Source: Paenibacillus tyrphae
Lineage (GTDB): Bacteria; Bacillota; Bacilli; Paenibacillales; NBRC-103111
Assembly: GCF_000722545.1 (NCBI RefSeq)
Contig: NZ_JNVM01000041.1
Coordinates: 62,001-126,000 of the forward strand
DNA length: 64,000 nucleotides
Direction: 5' to 3'
Shown here: positions 52,086 through 60,838 of the stretch, piece after piece
How the letters are laid out: each line of letters starts with the position of its first letter
How positions within the stretch are numbered: position 1 is the stretch's first letter
Notes under the pieces: generated by a model
Databases searched by the model: none
Told to the model about the DNA's origin: nothing
Seen by the model: only the letters and a program-made list of their open reading frames with translations
Translations under genes and position numbers: made by a program

Positions 52086-52917
52086 CGTTGATCCCAGTAA
52101 CAGGACAGCGCCCAGCATTTGAACGAAGGTCATTTTTTCGCCGATAACAAATGCGGAGATCAATAAGGAAGCCACAGGATCTATATAGCTTAATACAGCG
52201 ATACTTTGGCCTTCCAGCCCTCTCATTCCGGAAAAAAACAGGTAAAATCCTACTCCGGTATGCAGTACCCCCAAGATCAAAAATGAGGACCATGGAGTTC
52301 CCCGAAATCCGAAATAGTTCGAATCCCTCGGTCATCAGAACGTAAGGGATAAGCCATACCGACGATAATAAAAGCTGGGAGAGCGTGCTTTCCAGCCCAT
52401 TCATGCTTCGGATAAATTTGTTGGTCAAAGTCAGGATGGCATAGAAAGCTGCCGCAATCAGGCCATAGACGATCCCGAGCAGATGATGCCCGGCGCCTTC
52501 ATTTCCGCCGCTCTGTATAATCAAAAGCAATCCCAAGAGAGCCGTGCCGACGCATATCGCTTTTTTGAGCGAAAGCTTCTCTTTCAGCACAATAGGCGAT
52601 AGGACAATAACCAAAACAGGAGCAAAATAATAGCTTAAAGCGGCATTCGCGATAGTGGTTTCCTTATAGGACTGAAAAAGAAAGATCCAATTTCCACTCA
52701 AGGCGATGCTGGAGAGCAGCAGTACAGGAGCATTCTTTTTCATGGTTTGCCACGAAATATTCTGCTTGGTGCCGATGCAGATAATGAACAAAAACAAGCT
52801 GCCGATCAGGCTCATGAATAAAGCGATTTCGCTTGCAGCCAGATCAATATACTTGGCAAAAACGCCGACTGCACCGAAGATGAGCATCGACAAAATGAAA
52901 TAGATTTTTTCTCTCAC
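52041..52917 (-). pseudogene. Frameshifted, truncated duplicate of the EamA transporter gene
   Basis: It is nearly identical to the gene at 45326-46195 from the GTG start to about codon 210. There an A run of five (52279-52283) replaces four and shifts the frame. The natural C-terminus is lost at the 52086 junction with an IS110 relic. The remaining out-of-frame part still encodes GVLHTGVGFYLFFSGMRGLE. It is almost certainly non-functional. Confidence 0.88.
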
Positions 52918-53218
52918 TTACTTTTCCCGCTTTCTACTAAATATGATGGGGCGACCTTGGAAATGTCGTCTGCGCATGCATACAGTAGAATCTACGGAAA
53001 AGGACCGCAAACCTCATGGAAGTACCTTGACAGCAGATTCTACTGTTGAGGTACTACGGGCGGGGCAATAAAGTTATACATCGTTTTCCCTCCTCCACAA
53101 TGTATAGCCAATGCATGTAATAAGCTTATTATATAGCTAAGACAAGTACCCGGAAAGCTGCAGTCAGTTATCTTCCGTGGCAAAAAAGACTTTAAGAGTC
53201 AATTTATGCTAAGATATG
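52086..53218 (+). repeat. Long direct repeat R2
   Basis: Second copy of R1, in the same orientation, including the EamA leader hairpins (52983-53045) and promoter. Its right end runs into a Nudix gene, and its left end is cut by an IS110 relic. Confidence 0.93.
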
Positions 53219-53254
53219 GAGGAAGGTTACATCTTGGTGTACGGGGGTGCTAGA

Positions 53255-53719
53255 ATGGGATATATTGAGGAATTGCGAAGCCTTGTAGGACATCGGCCTT
53301 TAATTTTTGTCGGTTCTGTAGTTATTGTTCAGGACAGCAATGATAGAATCTTGCTTCAACAACGCAAACATCCGTTTGGGGCATGGGGAATCCCCGGAGG
53401 TCTCATGGAGTTAGGGGAAACCGCGGAGGATACGGCTCGTCGTGAACTGCTAGAGGAAGCGGGTATCACGATCGGGGAGCTAGAACTCATTGATGTGTTT
53501 TCGGGACCGCAAAATTTTATCAAGGCTCCGAATGGGGACGAATTTTATGTCGTAACCATTGCGTATTCAACCAGAAGCTTTACGGGTCAGCCTTTTATTA
53601 ACGATGCGGAATCGTTGGATCTTAAATTTTTCGATCTTCAAGAGGTTCCCGAACTGGTTAAAAGCCATCGTGTCATACTCGAACGCTTTCTCGCAAAAAA
53701 CAATACCTTATTGCGCTAG
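53255..53719 (+). CDS. Nudix hydrolase
   Basis: A 154-residue Nudix enzyme. The full Nudix box GGLMELGETAEDTARRELLE followed by EAGI lies near residues 49-72, with all catalytic glutamates. WGIPGG precedes it, and the N-terminal helix MGYIEELRSLVGHRPLIFVG is common in the group acting on nucleotide or ADP-ribose-type diphosphates. It hydrolyses X-linked nucleoside diphosphates; the substrate is unknown. GGGGGTG supports ATG 53255. The gene begins 37 bases after repeat R2 ends. Confidence 0.9.
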   Translation: MGYIEELRSLVGHRPLIFVGSVVIVQDSNDRILLQQRKHPFGAWGIPGGLMELGETAEDTARRELLEEAGITIGELELIDVFSGPQNFIKAPNGDEFYVVTIAYSTRSFTGQPFINDAESLDLKFFDLQEVPELVKSHRVILERFLAKNNTLLR

Positions 53720-53761
53720 CCGCTACGTTCTGTCCATTCGTACTTTTGATTAAAACATAAA

Positions 53762-53809
53762 TGACCCGCAGGAGGGCCACTTTTTTGAAGTGTTCCATCC
53801 TACGGGTCA
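53762..53809. terminator. Terminator between Nudix and anti-sigma genes
   Basis: TGACCCG-C-AGGA pairs with TCCT-A-CGGGTCA and encloses CACTTTTTTGAAGTG. It lies between convergent genes and can act on both. Confidence 0.7.
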
Positions 53810-53862
53810 CCGTTCAGAGTTGAGGTTATTGTACTCCTATTAACCTCATGCGCCTTGACTTG

Positions 53863-54942
53863 CTATTTCTTCAATGGTGTTTCAGTTTTGTGTTCAATAA
53901 CCTGTAATACTTTTGGTTCAACAGCTTTCATCATTTGTTCCTTGGCACGATTGCTTAGAGTTGCTCCATTTTGTTCACCTTGAAACTGCTTCTCAACCTG
54001 TGTTTTTGCAATCACATCAATCACTTGTTGTTTAGAGACATTTTTAGATGCTGCAACCTCCACAACAGATTTACCTTTTGCTAATTCTTGTTTTAAATCG
54101 GTCGGGCTCATTTTTAGTAACGAAAACAGCTTTTCATCGTTTAAAAAGTCATCAGCAAAATAATCAGGCTTGCCATTTTTGGAGAAATAACCTTCTACTT
54201 TATTGAATGAAGGTGTAGTCTCACCTCCGACCACCCCAACACTGATTGTATTGCCCTGAACAAATACCTGGTAGAACGGTGTTTTTGATCCCTTCTTGGT
54301 GTAATTCAACATAAACGTTTTTTGATCCGGGTTCTCCATTTGCTCCATAGCAACATCGTACTCTTTGAGGTGGCCATACATTTTATCAATGAGAGAATTT
54401 ACCTTCGCCTTGATTTGCTGATCGGTTAAAGTAATGAGCGGCTTCTCCCTAGGCTCCCAATTCTCTTGAGTCAAGTCTTCAATCTCACCCATAATACCGT
54501 TGGTATGAAGGGTAATCTTTTTGCCGGTTCCTCCTTTTTCCTGCAGTACGATGCTTTGTTGGATCGTTTTCGTATTGGTTGAATTCGTGGAGTCTCCAAG
54601 GTAGCTTGCATCGATAATCTCAAACGATTTTGTTTCGGGAAGTGCGCTATACAGCTTCTCAAGCGTTGCTTTGCCAACCTCGTCCACCTTGACTTGTTCA
54701 GCAGTCATTGGTTTTCTAGTAAGCATGTCAATCAGGGGAGGGGCCGCAAATGCTGCGGTCGGAATCAAAATCGCAGCAGCAACTATTCCGCCAATTAATC
54801 GTTTTTTCATGGTTTTTTCGCTCCTTTTTCGTTGCAAATATTGAGAATACGATTGTTCTATTCGTTTGGAAATGGCCGGCGGGCACTCCATCGTTTCTGC
54901 CTCTTTGAGTAGATGTTCACGGATTTTTCGTTCAATAGGCAT
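53863..54942 (-). CDS. Anti-sigma factor-like membrane protein
   Basis: A 359-residue protein with a cytoplasmic N-terminal helix region (residues 1-45, KIREHLLKEAETMECPPAIS), one membrane segment near 49-68 (LIGGIVAAAILIPTAAFAAP) and a long extracellular part. That topology and its 11-base overlap with the preceding sigma factor gene mark it as the probable partner that holds the ECF sigma at the membrane. No zinc-binding HxxxCxxC motif is present. Residues about 270-310 resemble a short helical domain (LLKMSPTDLKQELAKGKSVV). The signal sensed is unknown. Confidence 0.75.
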   Translation of the reverse strand: MPIERKIREHLLKEAETMECPPAISKRIEQSYSQYLQRKRSEKTMKKRLIGGIVAAAILIPTAAFAAPPLIDMLTRKPMTAEQVKVDEVGKATLEKLYSALPETKSFEIIDASYLGDSTNSTNTKTIQQSIVLQEKGGTGKKITLHTNGIMGEIEDLTQENWEPREKPLITLTDQQIKAKVNSLIDKMYGHLKEYDVAMEQMENPDQKTFMLNYTKKGSKTPFYQVFVQGNTISVGVVGGETTPSFNKVEGYFSKNGKPDYFADDFLNDEKLFSLLKMSPTDLKQELAKGKSVVEVAASKNVSKQQVIDVIAKTQVEKQFQGEQNGATLSNRAKEQMMKAVEPKVLQVIEHKTETPLKK

Positions 54943-55507
54943 TGTTCTTTTCCATCCTTTCCATGGGGAGATTCCCTATGTTTTTTCGAAGCGCCTGGAG
55001 GCCAGCATGATATCTGGACTTGACTGTACCCAGCGGAATACCGAGCAATGTCGCGATTTCCTCAAGAGTATAGTCGTGAAAAAAGCGGAGGATAATCACT
55101 GTTCGCTGTTTGTCGGTCAGTTTTTGGATTGCCTGCGATATCTCTTGGTTCGTCCCCTCCATGATCACAGTGGGCTCATCCCAATGATGCTCTTCCCGAG
55201 AGAAGATACGGATGCGTTCAAAAATTCGGAATCTCCTCCAGCTCTTGACCCGAAATCTCTGCACCTGGCGGATGACCAAGCCGTGCAGCCAGAAGTGGAA
55301 AGGACGGTTCGTATCGTAGTTGGCAAGTGAGTTCCACATTTGCATATAGATTTCGTTCATGACATCTTCCCGATCCTGCTGATGATCCACCAGAAAGGAG
55401 ACGGTCCGGTAAACGTCCCGATAGGTGGCATCATACATCGTTTGAAACGCCTGTTGATCACCATCTTTCATTTTTATGAGTAGGTGGTACATATATTCAC
55501 TTTGCAT
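54932..55507 (-). CDS. ECF-type RNA polymerase sigma factor
   Basis: A 191-residue extracytoplasmic-function sigma factor. Region 2 covers residues about 20-85 (DREDVMNEIYMQMWNSLANY), and region 4 covers about 125-175 with LTDKQRTVIILRFFHDYTLE and LLGIPLGTVKSRYHAGLQAL. AGGAGGG lies eight bases before the ATG. The overlapping downstream gene encodes its likely anti-sigma factor. Such pairs respond to envelope stress and usually activate their own promoter, but no motif is clear enough to report. Confidence 0.92.
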   Translation of the reverse strand: MQSEYMYHLLIKMKDGDQQAFQTMYDATYRDVYRTVSFLVDHQQDREDVMNEIYMQMWNSLANYDTNRPFHFWLHGLVIRQVQRFRVKSWRRFRIFERIRIFSREEHHWDEPTVIMEGTNQEISQAIQKLTDKQRTVIILRFFHDYTLEEIATLLGIPLGTVKSRYHAGLQALRKNIGNLPMERMEKNNAY

Positions 55508-55656
55508 TCAGAGGGCCCTCCTGAGTAAGCAGCTTACACCCTATATTGTCTCTGTATCGAAAAAAGGTTCGGTTCTTTATTTTTTTGCAAACGGCTGAGT
55601 GTCGGCGGCCATCGATCAGGAAGACTACAATCATTACGTCCACTACGAGAATAAAA

Positions 55657-55697
55657 CAAAAGCCGGATTCCTTAGAGTAGGAAAACCCGGCTTTTTA
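55657..55697. terminator. Bidirectional terminator
   Basis: AAAGCCGG and CCGGCTTT form the outer stem, with ATTCC/GGAA inside. A run of A on the left and TTTTT on the right allow termination on either strand. It lies downstream of the small XRE gene. Confidence 0.75.
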
Positions 55698-55735
55698 ACT
55701 ATTTCGGTAATACACATTCAGTCTTTCTGGGCATT

Positions 55736-55969
55736 TTAGAATGGCTGCCGTCTATCTTTCCATTCGTCAACCTCTCGCGGATCGATCTCAAGAACTTCGC
55801 AAATATGCAAAGCTATGGTGACAGTTGGTATCGTAATGCCGTACTCAATGTTTTGATAGTGCTTCAATGATACATTTATGATCCGGCTTATTTTTTCTTG
55901 GGATAATTGCTTTTGTTTCCGCGCGTCGACTAATTTCATTTCAATGGTTTGAAGCTCCCTTATCGGCAT
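55736..55969 (-). CDS. Small XRE-family helix-turn-helix protein
   Basis: A 77-residue protein that is little more than a lambda-repressor-like DNA-binding domain. The helix-turn-helix lies in ARKQKQLSQEKISRIINVSL and KHYQNIEYGITIPTVTIALH. Neither start is ideal: ATG 55969 has no clear site, and ATG 55939 has AGGGAG about 15 bases upstream. It diverges from the larger XRE-TPR regulator about 280 bases away, but a functional link is not shown. Confidence 0.75.
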   Translation of the reverse strand: MPIRELQTIEMKLVDARKQKQLSQEKISRIINVSLKHYQNIEYGITIPTVTIALHICEVLEIDPREVDEWKDRRQPF

Positions 55970-56248
55970 TTATTCTTATGATAAACACTTTGAGAACCAA
56001 ATAAAAGGGGGGGACTTTGGATAGATTCACCAAAGGTTAATTTTTTCGTGTTGATGCCCCTTTCGTAACCTCCATCCTATGCAAAAACAGCTAGATCTTT
56101 CAAGAGTGGCCGAAGGGTATAGAAGGATCGAGTTTTACTATATGTAAACAACAATCTTGTCATTTTAACAAATGTAATTTTTTTATTTTATTATTATGGA
56201 ATATTGTGGTAATATTGTTTTATATTCTTAGGGGAGGTTGGTTTTTTC
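55970..56248. other. Divergent spacer upstream of the XRE-TPR regulator
   Basis: Strongly AT-rich. It contains the dyad AATATT-GTGGT-AATATT at 56200-56216, close to the expected promoter of the regulator, which could be an operator or a -10 region. No gene is seen. Confidence 0.4.
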
Positions 56249-57589
56249 GTGCGGGTCGTTAATCGCTCTTTGCGTTGGGAAATTGAAGACCAAATGAAGC
56301 TGCATGGTTATAATATCAATCAATTGGCGGAGCTCTCTGGGATTAACACAGGTAATCTAAGCATGGCCTTGAATGGCATTTCCCGATCAATGACGATCAA
56401 CCAACTGGATGCCCTGGCCAAAGTTTTCGGAAAGGTGCCCGGATGGTTGTATGAGCTGTACACGGAAGAATGTATCTCCGAAGATAAATTGTCCCGGCCG
56501 CGGTTAGTTCCGTATTTGGTACGATGTGCCGAGGTTGGTAGAAACGATTGTATTGATGCGGTCGTATCTAAAATTCTTGATAACCCAAAAAACGTGCAAA
56601 TCATCTTTGCTGCGGCAGAGAAGCTATTCAATAAGGGAAAACATAAAGAATCGGAACGCTTTTATGAAATTGTTGTGGAGAACGTCAAAGACAGCTTTTC
56701 CGAAATGCTGGCGATGAGTCACTACCGGTTATTTACGGTCACGCAAGGTACGGATGCGGAGAAGAATTGGAAGGCTGTTATCCGGTTTGATCTGTTTCGA
56801 AACCGGTTGCCGGAGGGCTATCGTTTGGATGCGTTGTTTCAATTAGCGAGAGTTTGTTACTCGTTGAAAAAGTGGAGCGAGGTTGAAGAATATGCGGGCG
56901 AGCTGGTGGAGCTAAGTACTGTTCTATGCGGTGATGATGAGGTAGCGCCTAAACGGCATCCCGTGTATTATTACGGTAAGGGACTCTTGTATAAAGGAGC
57001 TGTGCTGGAAAGACGAGGGGTATATGATCGAGCGAAAGAATATGTGCTTAACTACATGAATTTAGAATGGCCAGATCCTCTCGATGAATCTGGCCAAAAA
57101 GAAGTGGAACAGTTTAAGATTTGGGGGAAAGCGAATTTATACACGCTTGAAGTATTGTCTGGAAACAAAGGCATTATTAATGAATATGCCGACTATCTAG
57201 CAGGCCTTAACCGGTTAAATGACGTTGTGGCCGGATTGAATGCTATCATTACGTCAGCGAATACATATGAGTACAATGTTGATCATGTGCTGGCGCGTTT
57301 TTCCGGCTCTATTGAACGTTTCGATTTATTTAATCATGATCCGATTCTTTCAGAACGACATCTTCGATACAGGTATCACAAAGCTATTTATGAGTTCAGG
57401 CATGGCCGAATTCGAGAGGGACTTGATGAGACATTACATTGTCTTTCCTTAGCCAACGATATGAAAAAGTATGAAGATGGTTTTCAATGTGTCACGTTAT
57501 TTGAATCTTATCGAGAACGGGCCTCAGTTCAGCAATTGAAAATGTATCGGTCAGCCATGGGCGTGAGAGAGGAGGTGTATTTAGAATGA
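56249..57589 (+). CDS. XRE-TPR transcriptional regulator, RNPP-like
   Basis: A 446-residue regulator. Residues about 8-68 form an XRE helix-turn-helix (HGYNINQLAELSGINTGNLS, then INQLDALAKVFG). The remaining 370 residues are helical and arranged in pairs typical of TPR repeats, e.g. FNKGKHKESERFYEIVVENV and YGKGLLYKGAVLERRGVYDR. This is the plan of PlcR, NprR, Rgg and AimR, which bind short exported peptides in the TPR groove. The stop codon overlaps the start of a 39-residue secreted-peptide gene, exactly as expected for a receptor with its own signal. The start codon is GTG or the equivalent after GGGGAGG. Confidence 0.82.
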   Translation: MRVVNRSLRWEIEDQMKLHGYNINQLAELSGINTGNLSMALNGISRSMTINQLDALAKVFGKVPGWLYELYTEECISEDKLSRPRLVPYLVRCAEVGRNDCIDAVVSKILDNPKNVQIIFAAAEKLFNKGKHKESERFYEIVVENVKDSFSEMLAMSHYRLFTVTQGTDAEKNWKAVIRFDLFRNRLPEGYRLDALFQLARVCYSLKKWSEVEEYAGELVELSTVLCGDDEVAPKRHPVYYYGKGLLYKGAVLERRGVYDRAKEYVLNYMNLEWPDPLDESGQKEVEQFKIWGKANLYTLEVLSGNKGIINEYADYLAGLNRLNDVVAGLNAIITSANTYEYNVDHVLARFSGSIERFDLFNHDPILSERHLRYRYHKAIYEFRHGRIREGLDETLHCLSLANDMKKYEDGFQCVTLFESYRERASVQQLKMYRSAMGVREEVYLE

Positions 57590-57705
57590 AGGCTTATTTC
57601 CTGGCCCTGGTTATCGCCTTGGGGCTATTTGGTACAGTCGGGTCTTTTGTGCCAGGTCCAAGTGCTGGCGCGGTAATCAAGCTGCTTGACCATGGAACAG
57701 AATAA
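57586..57705 (+). CDS. Exported signalling pro-peptide of the RNPP-like regulator
   Basis: A 39-residue peptide gene whose ATG overlaps the regulator stop (ATGA). GGAGGTG lies eight bases before it. The product opens MKAYFLALVIALGLFGTVGS, a Lys-bearing hydrophobic export signal. It continues FVPGPSAGA, which offers an Ala-Gly-Ala signal-peptidase site, and ends VIKLLDHGTE. The polar ten-residue tail would be released outside, then re-imported and bound by the TPR protein, as in PapR, NprX or AimP systems. This role is inferred from gene order and architecture. A perfect terminator follows, so regulator and peptide form a closed two-gene operon. Confidence 0.72.
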   Translation: MKAYFLALVIALGLFGTVGSFVPGPSAGAVIKLLDHGTE

Positions 57706-57736
57706 CATTTTGAATAATTAACACCCATACCTTGAG

Positions 57737-57767
57737 GCATTCTGCACAAAGCAGAATGCTTTTTTTA
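57737..57767 (+). terminator. Rho-independent terminator of the regulator-peptide operon
   Basis: GCATTCTGC and GCAGAATGC form a perfect nine-base-pair stem around ACAAA, followed by seven or more T residues. Confidence 0.95.
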
Positions 57768-57909
57768 TGTCAATAAAATTCTTCATAAACTCCATGCGCC
57801 CATTATTTGTAAGTTTGGAAAGTGAGCGAATAATTCGTTTTCTGGAAGGTAGTTAACCAACATGGCGGCCGATGTAGATTGTCCAAGTCGCCATGTTGGT
57901 CCAGATAGC

Positions 57910-58950
57910 TTAATTGAAATGTTCCAATACGATTTTGCCGATGGCTTGTCCGGATTCGATCTTGGCATGGGCAAGCTTCAAGTTCGCAGCGTTAATTGGC
58001 GACATTCGCTCAGTAACCGCGGTGCGAATTTTTCCCTCATCGACAAGCTCCGCTAACCGATTCAGCAAACGATGCTGTTCTTCGATGTCCTCGGTCTGAA
58101 AAGTCGACCTCGTAAACATCGTCTCCCAGACCACCGTAACACTCTTGCTCTTCAACAAGCCCAGTGCAATGGGTGCTTCATTTTCCACGATAAGACAGAT
58201 TTTCCCTTGCGGTGAAATAACTTCCTTCATGTTGTTCCAATGTTGATCCGTATTGTTCATGCAGAAGATATAATCGACATGGTCGAAGCCGATCTTCTGC
58301 AATTGCGGGAGAAAGGGCTCGTAATGATTGATCACAAAATCCGCTCCCAGCTCCTTGACCCATTGAATCGATTCAGGTCGGGAAGCCGTTCCGATGACGG
58401 TAAGTCCAGCCAGCTTGGCAAGCTGCAAGGCGATAGACCCTACGCCTCCCGCGGCGCCGATCATCAGAATCGATTTGTTCCGGTTTGCTTCAGGATTCTG
58501 GGAAATGAGAAGCCGATCAAAAAGACTCTCCCAAGCCGTAATCGTTGTTAACGGCAAGGATGCGGCATTGGCAAAATCCAGTGTCGACGGCTTTCTTCCG
58601 ACGATCCGCTCGTCCACCACATGAAATTCGCTGTTGCCTCCCGGCCGAATGAGGCTCCCTGCATAAAATACCCCATCTCCCGGCCGAAACAGCGTGCATT
58701 CCGGCCCGACTTGCACGACGACTCCAGCTACATCCCAACCAAGGATATACGGAGGCTCTCCAACTTTATTATCGTAGGCGCGTACGATCGGATCGGCCGG
58801 GTTGACCGAGATGGCTTTTACTTCAACGAGAATATCGCGTCCTTGTGGGGAAGGCTTGAGCACCTCAAGATCTAACAGACTCTCCGGATGTTCGATTGGC
58901 AGATACTTATAATAACCGACCGCTTTCATCGTTTCAGGCGTTTTACTCAA
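57910..58950 (-). CDS. Zinc-type alcohol dehydrogenase-like MDR oxidoreductase
   Basis: A 346-residue medium-chain dehydrogenase/reductase. Residues about 35-60 hold the GroES-like core (ILVEVKAISVNPADPIVRAY), GWDVAGVVVQVGPE lies near 72, and the NADPH-binding MIGAAGGVGSIALQLAKLAG is near 160-180. Cysteine zinc ligands are absent, as in quinone reductase-type members. TTG at 58950 is the start, with GAAGGG about ten bases ahead. It diverges from an HxlR regulator over a short inverted repeat, a common arrangement for quinone- or aldehyde-responsive reductases such as the YodB/CatR regulons. Confidence 0.9.
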   Translation of the reverse strand: MSKTPETMKAVGYYKYLPIEHPESLLDLEVLKPSPQGRDILVEVKAISVNPADPIVRAYDNKVGEPPYILGWDVAGVVVQVGPECTLFRPGDGVFYAGSLIRPGGNSEFHVVDERIVGRKPSTLDFANAASLPLTTITAWESLFDRLLISQNPEANRNKSILMIGAAGGVGSIALQLAKLAGLTVIGTASRPESIQWVKELGADFVINHYEPFLPQLQKIGFDHVDYIFCMNNTDQHWNNMKEVISPQGKICLIVENEAPIALGLLKSKSVTVVWETMFTRSTFQTEDIEEQHRLLNRLAELVDEGKIRTAVTERMSPINAANLKLAHAKIESGQAIGKIVLEHFN

Positions 58951-59012
58951 ATCATATCATCCCTTCTTGTATTAATTCCTGCCAGCCATTTCATTATATT
59001 TTAATAAGTAAT

Positions 59013-59025
59013 ATACTAAAAGTAT
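59013..59025. promoter_or_regulatory. HxlR-type operator
   Basis: ATACT-AAA-AGTAT is a perfect inverted repeat between the divergent oxidoreductase and HxlR genes. Its TACT-NNN-AGTA core resembles YodB/CatR-type operators as I recall them. Confidence 0.6.
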
Positions 59026-59077
59026 GCAAATAAATAATATTAAGTATCAGAAACCATACCTAGAAGGGATGTTCTAC

Positions 59078-59443
59078 ATGTTAAATCCAATAAAAAAATG
59101 TCCGGTTGAAACAACCTTGGGTGTTATCGGCGGAAAATGGAAGGGGGTCATTATTTATCATCTGCTGAGCGGGACCAAGCGGTTCAACGAGCTCCGAAGG
59201 ATCTACCCCCAAGTCACTCACCATACCCTTACGCTCCAATTGAGAGATCTTGAACGAGAAGGGATTGTTTCACGAAAGATATATAATCAAGTACCGCCTA
59301 AGATAGAGTATTCGTTAACGGAGTTTGGGAGAACGCTGGAACCGATTATTTTGCTAATGAAAGAATGGGGAGATCAATACGAGGTAAGAGTAAATTCAAG
59401 TGATCATTTGGAAATGAATGCGGCTGAACAATCGGACTTATGA
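59078..59443 (+). CDS. HxlR-family transcriptional regulator
   Basis: A 121-residue winged-helix regulator. The conserved cysteine is in IKKCPVETTLGVIGGKWKG at the N-terminus, and SGTKRFNELRRIYPQVTHHT with LTLQLRDLEREGIVSRKIYN follows. The Cys near residue 7 is the redox or quinone sensor in YodB/CatR relatives. The ATG at 59078 is chosen for the GAAGGG at nine bases. It faces the MDR oxidoreductase and probably represses it until the cysteine is modified by quinones or aldehydes; that is inference from the family. Confidence 0.9.
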   Translation: MLNPIKKCPVETTLGVIGGKWKGVIIYHLLSGTKRFNELRRIYPQVTHHTLTLQLRDLEREGIVSRKIYNQVPPKIEYSLTEFGRTLEPIILLMKEWGDQYEVRVNSSDHLEMNAAEQSDL

Positions 59444-59677
59444 GGAGATGTAACCGAACTGTGATTGGGGTGCTTCCTATGGGGGGAGCATCCTTTTTCT
59501 TTTTCTCGGATCGCGCCTTATTAGCAATAATTCACTTAAAATAAACTATGTTTTAACTAATAAATGAAAAAGAGCATAAAATTACAAAATTGACATAAAT
59601 CTACTACATTTGCTATATACACCTCCTGCTGCTAAAGCTATAATGCAAATAGAAAAAATTGGAGGGTGATTCCAAGG

Positions 59678-60367
59678 ATGGAAAAGGTGTGGAATGTCGT
59701 ATGGAAAAAAGATAACTACGCATTGGAGAAAGTAAGGTACAACAAGGCGCTGAAAAAATTTGATATATACGAAAACCTGGGAGTCAACTTTCATAAATAT
59801 AAAAAAGTCGGAGATTTCGGGGCAGGCGGGGGCTATATGACGTTGGAATTGATCAACCGGTACCCCAGTATTGAAAGCGTGAGATTGTACGATTATTCGG
59901 AAGATGCGCTACTCAAGTCCAAGGAAAATCTGGCGAATTACAGCCGTGTCAGCTTTAAACAGCACGACTTGAACGCTCCGATGACAGATCATGCCGAACA
60001 ACATGATTTTATTATGGCGTTCAGTGTGCTGGAGCATGTTCACAATTATGAGACAGGCTTGCAGACGTTGTTCGACCATTTGGAAAGCTCCGGGGAAGCC
60101 ATCATGGTCTGGTCCCATGCGAATTCGATTTTTAAGTGGCAGCGTCAATGGTACGAGAAGCTAAACCTCTGGAACTATGGCTTTCAGAAGGAGATGTCCG
60201 TAAAGGAAATCTATGAATTTCTGGACGGCAAATTTGATGTGCTGTGCTGCAAAGTCGTTCCATGCGTCGGAGATAAGGGCGTCTGGACCTTGCTGGATAA
60301 TGTGATCCACAAATTCAATAAACAGAGCGGCAGATATCTATTTCTTCACCTGAAGAAGAAGCACTAG
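59678..60367 (+). CDS. Class I SAM-dependent methyltransferase
   Basis: A 229-residue methyltransferase. Motif I is VGDFGAGGGYMTLEL near residues 45-59, an acidic residue binding SAM follows in VRLYDYSEDAL near 69, and DFIMAFSVLEHVHNYETGL near 112 is motif IV with the LEHV typical of small-molecule methyltransferases. GGAGG lies about 13 bases before ATG 59678. It is followed by a Nudix gene 45 bases downstream and then an EamA transporter that overlaps the Nudix gene. The three may act on one compound. Confidence 0.82.
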   Translation: MEKVWNVVWKKDNYALEKVRYNKALKKFDIYENLGVNFHKYKKVGDFGAGGGYMTLELINRYPSIESVRLYDYSEDALLKSKENLANYSRVSFKQHDLNAPMTDHAEQHDFIMAFSVLEHVHNYETGLQTLFDHLESSGEAIMVWSHANSIFKWQRQWYEKLNLWNYGFQKEMSVKEIYEFLDGKFDVLCCKVVPCVGDKGVWTLLDNVIHKFNKQSGRYLFLHLKKKH

Positions 60368-60412
60368 GGGAATGCTTGATGCTCGCTTAAAAACGATAAG
60401 AAGGTGAAGGTC

Positions 60413-60838
60413 ATGATGATCGACGACATGGAAATTCATTACAACCAATGCCCTGAGAGCTATCAGTATGTTTTGGTTGTTTTATATTATAAGGATCAAT
60501 TTGTTTTCGTGAAAAACAAAAAAAGAAAGTGGGAATTTACAGGGGGGAAAAAGGAAGACGGCGAAACGATTCTGGAGGTTGCCAAGAGGGAAGCTTGGGA
60601 AGAAGCCGGAGCCGTGATCGAAAATATACAGGTGGTAGGCTACTATACATTAACCAACCATGAGAATGTGATTATTTCCGCCGCGGAAGTCTTGTATTTC
60701 GAGGATATTCCCGCATTCTCCGAAACGACGGAAGTCCGATTATCGACAACGCTGCCAAGCGAAGAGGAATTGTCGTTTACGGACGGAATTTACAAATCGA
60801 TCTTCAGCCATATCAAGGAACATGGTTATGAAAGTTAA
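60413..60838 (+). CDS. Nudix hydrolase
   Basis: A 141-residue Nudix enzyme with the box GGKKEDGETILEVAKREAWE followed by EAGA near residues 44-67, with all catalytic glutamates. WEFTGG precedes it. The ATG at 60413 has AAGGTGAAGG upstream. The stop overlaps the start of the EamA transporter gene by 11 bases, so they are translationally coupled. A role in clearing or activating a nucleotide-linked intermediate handled by the neighbouring methyltransferase is possible but not shown. Confidence 0.88.
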   Translation: MMIDDMEIHYNQCPESYQYVLVVLYYKDQFVFVKNKKRKWEFTGGKKEDGETILEVAKREAWEEAGAVIENIQVVGYYTLTNHENVIISAAEVLYFEDIPAFSETTEVRLSTTLPSEEELSFTDGIYKSIFSHIKEHGYES

